64,000 nt of DNA from Phoronis australis (taxonomy: Eukaryota; Phoronida; Phoronidae). Every line of letters starts with the position of its first letter. Positions within the stretch are counted from its first letter, which is position 1. This document shows, piece after piece, positions 51,501-63,500 of this stretch. The notes beneath the pieces were generated by a model, which saw only the letters and a list, made by a program, of their open reading frames with translations, searched no databases and was not told where the DNA came from. The stretch spans positions 100,264-164,263 of the forward strand of contig NMRA01000189.1 of the NCBI GenBank assembly GCA_002633005.1, given 5' to 3'. The position numbers and the translations under genes are program-made.

Positions 51501-54500
51501 AGGAACAGAGAGTCCACCATGAACCGAGACTTAGGTCTACAGCTCCCGCGGGTATATGACCCCATTCAAGATCTGGGTCAATAAATCGCTGGCAATCCTC
51601 ATGGAAAAGGTCCTTTAATGAGGGTAGAAGTGTAGAAAGTGACCTGCTCATAGTACAATTGTCTAACATTTCTGAGATGGAATATCACGTGAACAATACT
51701 CAGTAGTAGTTGACACAATAGTTATATTGTAAACATAAATACATAGTATTTTGTAATGCTGACAAAATGAAAAATAAAACATACTTCATTGATCATATAT
51801 ACATATTGTTGATAANTTGATGTCTTTATTAACAGTACATAAACTTTGAGTGGCCATAGATCTGTGCCCTGTACAAGAAACAAAATTTTGTTTTAGACCA
51901 TTTACCGCAGCTATAAAATGGATCTTAGTTGTTACTTACTGAGAGAAGTGAGTTCTGAATAGACGGTTGGTTATCTGCCAAGACCATGCTTGGTGCATGA
52001 AGTGACACGCCATGATAAGCTGGCTCGTTGAGCTCTGTGTCGAGCACTAACAAACTGTTGGTTCTTTCAAAACCCTGACGTTACCTCAACTTTGACTAAG
52101 GAACAATATGAGATTAATTTTGTAACAGCAAATGTAATGGAAAGCAGTGTTATAGCCCCTTTAAAAACAGTTAAACCTAACCATTTTGTGAGGTTTGATT
52201 GCGATAGAATTGCGATAGTTCGTGAAGATGTTGAGCAAGTAATTAACTTTCTACGAACTTGTAGTTGATGACTCGGGCGTTGCTACCCGCATCTTAGGGT
52301 CTTTTTCTTCGAGTGGATTACCTGCGCTTTGTTGACTCAGATTTTGAATGGGGTCACTTACCAGGGGTGAGCTGTAGACCTTGCTCTCGGTTCATGGTGA
52401 GCTGTCTTCATCAGGAACAGAGAGTCCACCATGAACCGAGACTTAGGTCTACAGCTCCCGCGGGTATATGACCCCATTCAAGATCTGGGTCAATAAATCG
52501 CTGGCAATCCTCATGGAAAAGGTCCTTTAATGAGGGTAGAAGTGTAGAAAGTGACCTGCTCATAGTACAATTGTCTAACATTTCTGAGATGGAATATCAC
52601 GTGAACAATACTCAGTAGTAGTTGACACAATAGTTATATTGTAAACATAAATACATAGTATTTTGTAATGCTGACAAAATGAAAAATAAAACATACTTCA
52701 TTGATCATATATACATATTGTTGATAAATATCATACAAGTTACCCGAAATCTCCTTGGTGATGGTTCCCATCGGCAACCAATCCATCAATTCCGTCCTTC
52801 ATGTAATACACAATTGTTAAGCTGAGGACAAATATGTAATATATTAACAGTATTCATTAATTATCACTTCATTATGCTGCTTCAACTAGATCTTAAGTAC
52901 TTAACCTAAGTTTGGGACGGCCACTAATATTAAAGAAATTTGGACTTGAGAATATTAATGAGGAAAAGATTTCTTGAGCTGTTTTAGATGATTTTACTGT
53001 ATCAAAGAACTGTCTGTCAATGTTATGGGTTCTACTGACAGAAGAACGATCATATGGCGCTATGTACATGTTTGACCTGTTATTAGTTCATAAGAAAGAC
53101 GACATTGCAGTGATTTTCATGATCAGCTAAATGGCATTGTGATGCAGGCCTTAAGAAGTAAGTAGGTGTATGTAGATTATATAGATTTTGAGGAAACTGG
53201 GGTGCATTCTGTCTTGCTAGGTATTCTTGGAACACTTGTGGACAGAAATCTTGTCCGCCTTATGTAATCAAAGTGGTGAGTTTCTTCCCCCACAATCCAA
53301 CATTGCAGCTTCGCCTAACAGAAAGTCAATTTGCTGAAGTGAATGCAAGTAATGTGGCAAGCATTGACTCACAGTTACATTTCACTTAATAGGTGACCAT
53401 GTGTGTTGCCACAATCTAGTCTTGAACCTCTCCCTCCCCTCCATGACAGTGTTATTACTGTATGTGATTTCATTTGTTTTATGCTCACTGAATGTCTCGA
53501 GTCCAAACATCTTTAACAACTATGTTAGTCTAAGTCTTCATCTTCATGCAATCCATTATGGACTGTGCACATGGAGATTGTATCTATAAGTACCAGACCA
53601 TCTAGGTCTGGGTTATTCACAGATCTATGTATATGTACCGCAAACATTCGACTTAAGGCCCTGGACGTGGGGGGGGGTTGCTTAACAAAGAGATGGGCAA
53701 TTAAATTGCATTGAAGAAATTGGTGGTCGCATACCCAAATACGAGCAATTAACCCGAGCTCAGCCAGTCATGCATGACTTTTCACAGATTCGAAGACAAA
53801 GAATTCAGTACTGCAAGGTCAGATTGTCGTCGCAAAAGATGAATCGGCACTCTCTACCCGACATGCATATTCGAGTAGCTTAGTGCGCAACTTAAAATAG
53901 GAGAAAATACTCGTTGAAAAGTACCAACGACTTTTCTAGGACTGAACTGTCGTACGATTGTCATCAAAGTTGTTGAAGATGCAAAGTTTAGATGTATCTG
54001 AACAAAAACTCCTTCATTTCGTTCTCAGTCCAAACTTTGTAACTCAAACGAGCGAACAAACATCATGTCAAAAAACTTCCATGAGATGTTGCATACACTG
54101 TCCCATAATGTATTGACGCTTGGGAATAACGCAGTGGAAATTTCACAAATAAAATACTGTGACTTAAACTATTTAGTATTTGTTTTGCATGAAACAAAAC
54201 GACTCAAATTATTTTGACAGATTTTCGAGCAGTGGGCGGTTAACTGAAAATTCCCAAAAGTTTTTGGTGGGTGCATGGCTGAGCATTGGGTGCTTATTCT
54301 CAAAAAAACAAAAGTAGGGTGTAGTCACATATGTCAGCATGGGCGTTAACCCGCATGTCTACGGTAATTCTCAATGCCAACTGAAATTGATTCAGGTTAT
54401 TGAAAACTTTCTCTTAAAGCTTAAATGTTTACTAAAATGCTACCAAAGGTCAAGTTTTGAGTAACAGTAAAATTATTCAAGTTGGGGTAGTTTCTTGAAG

Positions 54501-57500
54501 TTATGACACCAAAAAGTTGGTCTTTAAGGTACGACTTGTACATTTTTGGGAACCAGTTGTTTTCAAATTCTGGTTATTCTGTATTTTGTTACAAATTAGA
54601 AACACAAAATTAATTCAGTCGAAATTGGTAATGCCACGCCCACTTTCTAATTTCAGGTATCGGGAAAAAATTCCCAGTTTTTATTTTTCTATTTGAGACA
54701 GTTTACACCGCAAATTTCCGAAATTAGGGCGTATACGAGAAACGAGAAATTACAATGGTCTTTCCTCTGGGAATCAGTCCAACTGATATGTAACACAGCC
54801 TTTCAGTATGATAGTTGTTGATGGAGTAACCTTCATTTAGGGTCACTTGACTGCTGAAGGAGTTAAGTCAATACTGGTTACTCTGTTCATACTTGGACAG
54901 CAGTAAAATCTCATCAATTCCGGACAGTACTAATTGCGCAAAATTGGTTTCATTAAGTTTTTCAAAGGCTTTTAAGATTGTCACAAATGACCAAATTTTT
55001 CTCAAAACATTGTCTAGTGGTAGCTATGGTATTGATCAGGATTATTTGGTGCTATTTATCTTACATGAGAAAATAAATCAATTTTATTTATCTGCCGTTC
55101 AGTGTCCTGGTGACATTTTGCCTTATTAACTTTGACTCCTGTCGTTCATACATTTCAAGAACAATGTTCATGTTCAATATTTGAATATCTTTCTGATATC
55201 ATTTTGACTGCAAGCCAGGATATAACATTCTGCTGCATGTCAACATTACCAGGAGTCCATTTTATTAAAGGCCATATCACCGGCCTTAGTTAAGATGGTC
55301 AGAGGTATGTTATCTCATATTTTAAAAGAGTGAACACATTGCAACTGATGTAAACTTGAAAATTTTTCATTTTCACAGGCCACATTAGTGAACTGTTTGC
55401 AAATAAAAGTTACGATCGCCTTAGTTGAGACGGGACTGACGAGGTTTGTTAAAACAAACCCCCAAGTGGTCACTGCCTACACTACAACAAACTCACTATC
55501 ATCATTCTTTGCTCTACAGTAGAACAGTAAAAATTTCTCAGTTTGGGATAAAATAATTGCTAAAATTGCCATATTTCTATGTTTCAGAGGTTTACCAAAT
55601 GCTTAAAATTGCACCAAATGTGGTTTGCTAATAGCTACACCATACAAACCAGTAAGTTGCCCTAAAAACATATTTTTGTTGAGAAGTTTGACCAAATGAA
55701 ATTTCACCTGTCCGCCATATCGTTCCTTAAACTGAAGAATTTTTACCTCTATGTAACTGTTGCGTAAAATTTTGAGCAAATAAGAATATAATGTGTTCTC
55801 GTCCAGATGTACTGTTGCCACAGTACATGTCAAAAATAATTGGCAAAAATACTGTTTCCCTTACATGATGGGTAATAACCCGTCGTCCCCACGTTGCTGT
55901 GGATGTGTGAATTTGTGCTTATAGAATGCGTTGTCAAGGCAGCTCCTCCTGTTGGTCATAAAGCACATTTGGCAATCTTACCAATATGTTCATTAGTTGC
56001 ACTGACAGTAATATATACATAATCACGTCAGATCTTAACGTTTTTCAAAAGTTTCTATCGCTTGACGGCGCAAGACTCAGTATGTCTGTGCCCTCAGAAT
56101 GGCCACTCATATCCACTTTGTGGCACGGATTCTGTACAACCTCCAACTGGGTTCATTCCAGAGAGCTCAATGTTTTTTGCCACAATATTATGGTAGCGAA
56201 CGATATCCATCATCATAATTTTTAACAGAAATGCATTCTACACAGGAATTCTCACTTTCAGCTGATTGTCAGCTGATTTTTGTTTGTTACACGAAAAATG
56301 TGCACGTGACTAATTATTTTAGCTGTGATTTTCCTTAAATCTGCCCACGTACCGTGGTTGGAAATTTAAGGTGTTAGTTTCCTGGAAAAATATCGCTCTT
56401 ATCCTGCACATAACAGGAAAGTAGATGACGGATATTGACGCTTTCAACAAATAAATAATAAGTTCAAGCCAAAGCCAACTGCGGCACCATTCTCTCACCT
56501 CTGACCCCAAATCAGTGTGCAGTAGCATGGTTGGTTTATTGACTGACACCTCAATAGGTTTTCTCCCTTTTCCGTTTTGATTCCAACTTTCGCAGACGTT
56601 TGCGAGACGGCTTAGAGCGCAGCTTTCCCTTGGAATTTTTCAGTCCTAAAAAATTGTTCTCTTTCAAGCAAGCTTTGAATTTCTTGCCTCCCTTCCACCT
56701 GCATACCCCTTTTCTACGATAACAGACAGAGTGTGATGAGAAGCAGTCATTAGGGTGCTTGGACCATGTGTTCCAGTAACAACGATCAGCCTCCTGCTTC
56801 GAAGATTTCTTACACTCACTGTGCTGCTGGCAGCGGTAAATCTGTCGTGGAAGAAACAAGATCATTGATCATTCTCTGGTCAATACCATTGTTATTTTTA
56901 TTGTGGACAGATGGCGGTTTAGACTGCAGTGAGTGGTACGATGGGAATTGGTTCAATTCATTATTTATCTTTTGGGTAAAATTGCGAATGTGTGTCCTTC
57001 CTGACTGAAATAGAATGAAGTGGATACAAAAAGGAATATCAGCAGTTCAGATATAGTAAAAACAGTTTCTCAGCATGATTACAAAATTATTTATTTGCTG
57101 GGCCTCCGTATTGTCGAAAAATAGTGTTTTATTTAGACAAATTGCCAGATTGTAAAATTGTTGTCAATTTGTTGCTTTAGGTCAGATTACATATGTTGAA
57201 CTTCTGGGCTTACTGACTGCATCTTAGTTAAGAAGCGGTCTTCACCCAAGCGGTCATTATGTGAACCTAAATAATACGCCAAATGTCAACTTACTCCATC
57301 CAGTGTTTCTTGTTTGCCAAGTCATACAAGTTGTAACAAGTTTCGAAAAACTTGATGAGACAAATGACACACAACTTATTTTTGAAGAACTTTTGAGTTT
57401 TTCATGTCTTAGGCATCTGAAACACTTAAGTGGGGGAGGGCAGTAGTTTTCACTTAAGTGGGGGGAGGGCAGTAGTTTTCACGTAAGTGGGGGGAGGGCA

Positions 57501-60500
57501 GTAGTTTTCACTTAAGTGGGNTTTTCACTGCAACACTCTAATCCCTAATCAAAAGAAGCTGGTCATCAAAGTCCAGTTGCTTCGCTAAGTTCGTATTATA
57601 GTCTGACTTGGCAAGCAGCTTGTAGTGGGGTTAATATCTCACCAATTTCAGACAAAATAATTAAAAACGTTTTTCACTTTTCAAAGACTTCTAACGTTGT
57701 TGTGAATGTCCACAATTTTCAAAATATTGTCTGTTGGTAGCTATGGTAACAGAACTTGAATATGTGATAAAGCATTATTTTGGTACTTTATGTCACTTAT
57801 GACAAATGAGGAAGTAAAATGTCATCAGTCGGCCATATTGTGTCCTAAATAAGTGAGATGTTACTGTTACTAACTTTGTAAGACTTGCCTGGCAGTGAGA
57901 CGTTACTGTTACTAACTTTGTAAGACTTGCCTGGCAGTGAGATGTTACTGTTACTAACTTTGTAAGACTTGCCTGGCAGTGAGATGTTACTGTTACTAAC
58001 TTTGTAAGACTTGCCTGGCAGTGAGACGTTACTGTTACTAACTTTGTAAGACTTGCCTGGCAGTGAGACGTTACTGTTACTAACTTTGTAAGACTTGCCT
58101 GGCAGTGAGACGTTACTGTTACTAACTTTGTAAGACTTGCCTGGCAGTGAGATGTTACTACCGTAACTTGTAAGACTTGCCTGGCAGTGAGATGTTACTG
58201 TTACTAACTTTGTAAGACTTGCCTGGCAGTGAGATGTTACTACCGTAACTTGTAAGACTTGCCTGGCAGTGAGATGTTACTGTTACTAACTTTTAAGACT
58301 TGCCTGGCAGTCGCAATGCTTTTTGTACATCCCTTTTATTCCACGACGCTGAAAACTGGACACGTTCTTCCACTCGGCAATGAAGTTACAAATGGTGATG
58401 AACGGTTTCCCCTGGTGTAGGTTACCGGCGATCAAATAGTGGCGCCTCCTCTTCAAGTTGACACCGCAAGCTCGCTTCATGGGTATTGTGCTTATGTTCC
58501 AGTGGGTGATGTTTTCATATTCCGGTGGCACCTACAGGAAATAAGGCTGACTACTGGTAAATCATTTCACCTACCACAGTTCGAGTTTGTTGTTTTTTGA
58601 TGAGAGTGTATGGCGGAAATGTGTAGTCTGCAAAAAACAATTGTTGTCTGAAATAACATTTAGCTGAGTGTGTGTTCACATCACTACACCAATAGCCTGT
58701 CTTCATGTTTATGAAAGTGTTATCTTGATGTAAACAACTGTATTGGTTACTATGGGGATCCGATTCACAGCATTCACTCTTTTGCATTTAAATATCATTG
58801 CACTTGTTCACATGTTTTTTATCGAATAAATTATTTGAATTTATACTTGTTGGAGCTAGGACATGAGATTTTTTTAATTTAGGAGAGAACTTCATAAAAT
58901 GCCGCAGGCTTGGTAGAAACCTGAGCAATCTGCTTGTTTAACTCCCCGGCCATATCTGAAACATCCCTACACCACAATATTGAGGATACTCTACCATAGT
59001 ATATAACATGTTCATTGAAATATTCAACAGCAAGACTGGACAAGAAGTTCAATTCAGCTATAAACAAAGAAAAAATGCAGTTTGACTTAAATTAGTTCTC
59101 CCAACAAAAATGTATAGAATATACGGTAAAAAATTCTTTAATCAGATTGGGGCACAATATATCAGACAGGCGAACTATCATTTGGCAAACTATTCAACAA
59201 ATTAAAGTAACTTCATGAAATTTTGCTATGTTTTTTGCTGGTTTGTATGGTGTAGCTATTACCATGACAGCATTTGATAAAGTTTTGAGCATTCGCAACG
59301 ATGTGGTAAGCCTCTGAAAAACAGCAATCATTTTTGTCCCAAACTGAAGAATTTTTATAGTGTGTCTTGATGGTGCCTTACCTTAAATTTTGTTTTGACT
59401 ATGACGTTGTACACTTTATTGGACGCAGATCGGTACCCTCGACCAAACTCTTGGTATATTAGCACTTTTCCAATAACTTTCACTTTGATAACTGCAAGGA
59501 GTAAAGAAGATTATTTATCACCTGATGGCTGTTCATCGGATGCTTGGGAAACCCTGCACAATTTGTATTTTCTTTGTATTAAGACAGACTTCCACACAAA
59601 TCAGTGTTAATCAATCCTTTTCCTAATAATGCCCTTCCAACAAAGTTTCAAAGTGATCAAAATTGGCTGATTGGCAGTACACCAGCAAATTGGCAACCGC
59701 GCTTGAACATGGGCAGCGCACCATAGGGGCTGGGGGGTGGGGGCTGTGGTCCCACTTTTTTCAGTGCTGTGCCGCCCATGGTCTATAGGCGGTGCACCAC
59801 AAGGGGGCTGGAGGCTTTAGCCCATCCACTTTTTTCAGTGCTGCGCCACCCATGTTGAATGTCACAAAACTTCACTTTTTCTGCGGTTAGTGTATATTTC
59901 CTGTTGCGAAAAAGAATCTGCGACAAAGCCACTGGCTGCGTCTGCTGAAGCAGGTGAATTATTTTCGATCTCAGCAGGGACCTAAGGCTAACATAAATTA
60001 GTGAAATCAATTTAAAATGATCAAAAATAGGAGTGGCCGAAAATGGAATTTGTTCCTCTACTTTTGAATTAATGAACCACTTGTAGTAACTGAATTCCTG
60101 TGCATCAAATCTCAGTTGGGATCAAGTCACTTTCCTGCTCTCATTATTCTAGAGAGCACCAATATGAAAAGTGCCCTATTCTGCTGGAAACCTGGTGGAA
60201 TTTTTGAAAGTGATGTATTATAGTAATAGAAGTCTTCATGTTTCCATTGTCTCAGTGAACAAACGAGTTAATTATACATGGCCTGTAAAAATTTAATGGT
60301 TGGTCTTGGATGGCCCATCTGGCGCCTCAATAAGGCTTAGCTATTGGTGTGGCTATATTGACATGATGTAAATATCCAGAGGTGTTTTTTTTTGAGCTGA
60401 TGTTGAGCTTTTAACTGCTAGTGAAAATGGGTTACAAGGAATGCAGTCTAGTCATGAGGCAAGTTTTCAATTTTACAAACCCTGTATATGTCTCTTAGTT

Positions 60501-63500
60501 GCAGGTCACATAATTGGCCATGGTCTTGAGTAAACATTAGCTTAATGGTTAAAAGTCATCTGAAAATCAGGGCTTGTAAAAACATATTTAACAAATTAAA
60601 ATAGTCGAAATATGCATGTAAACAACTAGGCACAAACGCTTGTACGTCAGTAGACCCTGAGGCATGTGTACAAGTTATGCTGATTCTGCCTTAGGGTTTT
60701 CTTGTCTAATATTCTCATTGGCGTACTTCGGTCCACATCTTGAATGAGGCTATTCTTAAACAAAACAACCCATATTAATTTCCGATGTCCCTGTACTTAA
60801 AGAATCTGTGAGCTGGCGGCAAAACTTGATTGCGAAAATATCAGAAGTCAACGAGTCGTGTACTTTTCCTGAAGAGTTAAGAAGGAATTTGCACCGGGTG
60901 ACCCTTTCCACAAATATAAAACATCCTCTTCAGTGTTTTCGTAAGGTGACAGCAGACGCTGCCTGCTGTTTGTGATGTTATTAATGAGAGTGAAAGGTGT
61001 GTATTAAGAAGATTGCTTGCCTGACTTTGAAAACTTAAACTTGCCCTTTATTTGTTAAGGTTATGTAAGACCCTCAAAAATACCAAATTTGGCAAATTGC
61101 TGAGCGTTATATCTCAACATTAACTGTTCTGATTCAGATGAAACTTGCCCTGTGCTCCAAAATGCAGGAAGGTATTGTTTTAAAATGTTCCGCTTTTGCA
61201 TATGGAGCTATCAAAAATATGACTTATAGGAGTTTTGTGAAAGAATTTAAAACTTGCATGTAACAAAAGCGAAATTATAATTTAGAACACTGTAACAAGG
61301 TTTTAGGGATATCAACATCAACATCAACATTGAACAAAATTTGGTCTTCATACTGATACCGTTCATTTCATTTTTTAAATTTTACTACAAAACATGGTCA
61401 CATATTCCATTTAATGGTAGATTGGTAAAAAGGCAAACATGAAATTACATAGACTTTCTGCTTTCAGAAAATTCTTAGTTTTACTGAGTAAGCTTTGTAG
61501 ATATTTCACTGAGTTCACAAACGAAGTGATAAAATCTACCTGTACTACAAGCTGTAGCCTTTTGTAAAAACTAGAAGCAATTCTTATATATTTATTAAGG
61601 TACACAGAAAACTTTCTGGCAAACTCTTGATTCATGGCACTTACCATTTTGAAATTGGTCTCGGTTTATTCTTTGCATATAGGGGAAGAGATATCTGTGC
61701 CCTGTGAATAGCTGGTAGTTAGCTATTCTTTGACATTTGGTGTTTGGGCATAAAACAGCTCCTCGTCAAAATGACTCCCCGTCAAAATGACGCCTCGTCA
61801 TTGAAGGTATGTGGGACCTTATTAACAAGCCTTTGTTTTTAGCCAAATATCTTAAAAATTAAATTTTAGCTCATTAGTATATATCAAGTTTTCTAAAACT
61901 AGAAAACAGGTAGAATTTGATATTTACTTATCATCATTCTGTTGTAAATTGGGTCATGCGACTATGTGGTTTTGCTAAAATTTAGAAAAGAGGTGCATTG
62001 AGGGCTTTAGCAATGGTATCAACAGCATGATCAAATATGATATAGATGTTGAAGGACTGATCTCTCTTTGTTACAGTTTTCATAAATGCCATTTTATTTC
62101 ATTTTATGAAACTTGCATTTTTTCATGAAAATTATAAGTTCTGTTTTTTGATAGCCCCTCATGCCAACGTGAAATATTTTGAAATCAATTCCTAAAAGTA
62201 TTTTGGAGAATAGTGCATAACGCACCAGTATCCAAAAGTTTCATATGAATCGGTTTGGCCATTTCTGATGTATGATGTTCTGAAATTAGCCAACTGGGAC
62301 ATTTTTCTCTGGTGCTACATATAACTTTAACCTTAAGCTGACAGTGAGTCAACACCTTGTGTTGTTACACATAACTCGGCCATCTCTCATATAATTAGTC
62401 AAATAAAAGCAGAGACGATTGAGCATAAATGGCAGTGGTGCCTAGTATTGACTGGATTTCTCTTTTCAATAAACCATATTGCAAATTTGTCCTGTTAGAA
62501 CGCTCCAGGTAGCTAGCACCCGGACTCGGGGGTGTAGAAATTCCTGAGCAAACCGCAAGTCTTTGTTCCGCGTATGTCAGGTGAGAAGTTTGTTTTCATG
62601 TTCTCGCTCTTTTGGTGAACTCACGCCTACTCAAATCAGTGACAATATTGTTTCCAGTTTGTAGTCCCCGTAGTTACCAAGACTGCAACTCGGTCATGTT
62701 GTGTTGTGTATAAAAAAGAATCTGCAGCGTTATCTTAAACAATTTTCATCTTACAGTTGTCGGGATTTTGCCATGCATAAAAAAGAATCTATGTACTTTG
62801 GACTATTTTCAATCTTAATATTATGCTTATCAGGATTTACAGAATCAATAACAGGCGTGTTTGGATGGTCAGTTGTTATGACTACAGCGCTTCCTAATAA
62901 ACTTTACAGGAATCTCTTAACTAGAAGTGCATGCTGGGCTGATTATTGAATTTGATAAATAAAGCATGTTCTACTGTTCATTGAACGCGAGGTAACTGTT
63001 TGAAGTCTGGTCATAGTTTGAGTTCTGTTCTGCCCTTTGTAATGAATTTCCTCTACCAAGTCACCTGAAATTTAGTCTATCAGAATCGTAATTAAAATTC
63101 TAAAAGTGACAGAAAGTCTTTAATATTTTAACACAAAAATTTCACTTTAGTGACGTTATACTAGATAAAAATCAGCATTCGTTAATGCAACTTATAAGTG
63201 ATGTAGTTTTGCCGAGTTGCTCCAGTAACATGACTTAGACTGTAGGATCTAGAGTTGTGCTTACCGTAATATATTTATTTCTCAGAAGTGCTCATGTCCA
63301 CGCCCCTTGGCAACTTGCCCTAGAGCATCCACACTACGAAAGAGTGATTGATGGACAGTGTTCTTCCTTCTCACATGAGGGTTTAATGCAATGAAAATTT
63401 CAAGCATTTTTATTAATTCTTTGCAACCAATACACCAATCAAAGTGTCTCTGGTGTGCAGTGGAATAACATTACCATAAAGGTTCATTCAAAAATACCCA

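Larger units (their letters stand above)
56842..58303 (-). other. TIMP intron 3, repeat-filled
   Basis: It contains, from its 3' to 5' end on the minus strand: unremarkable AT-rich sequence (56842-57420), a G-rich minisatellite ending at an N (57423-57520), a MITE (57631-57866) and the 42-bp splice-donor minisatellite (57852-58310). Confidence 0.8.

Noticed and set aside
58575-58627. Minus-strand stretch bounded by good splice signals, first taken as TIMP exon 2 (YTFPPYTLIKKQQTRTV)
   Set aside because: It would leave a 43-base intron before exon 3 and fits TIMP poorly. The exon at 59382-59491 matches the family far better and joins exon 3 in the same phase.
58879-59057. Minus-strand open stretch after an acceptor-like TTTGTTTATAG, as a TIMP exon or separate gene
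   Set aside because: No TIMP resemblance once the true exon 2 was found, and no other family recognised. It lies within TIMP intron 2.
59395-59610. Plus-strand ORF with protein-like composition
   Set aside because: It is the antisense of TIMP exon 2 and its upstream intron; the coding signal belongs to the minus strand.
62764-62946. Plus-strand frame with a signal-peptide-like start (MYFGLFSILILCLSGF)
   Set aside because: No splice support, no family match, wrong strand for TIMP, and hydrophobic runs are common in AT-rich DNA.
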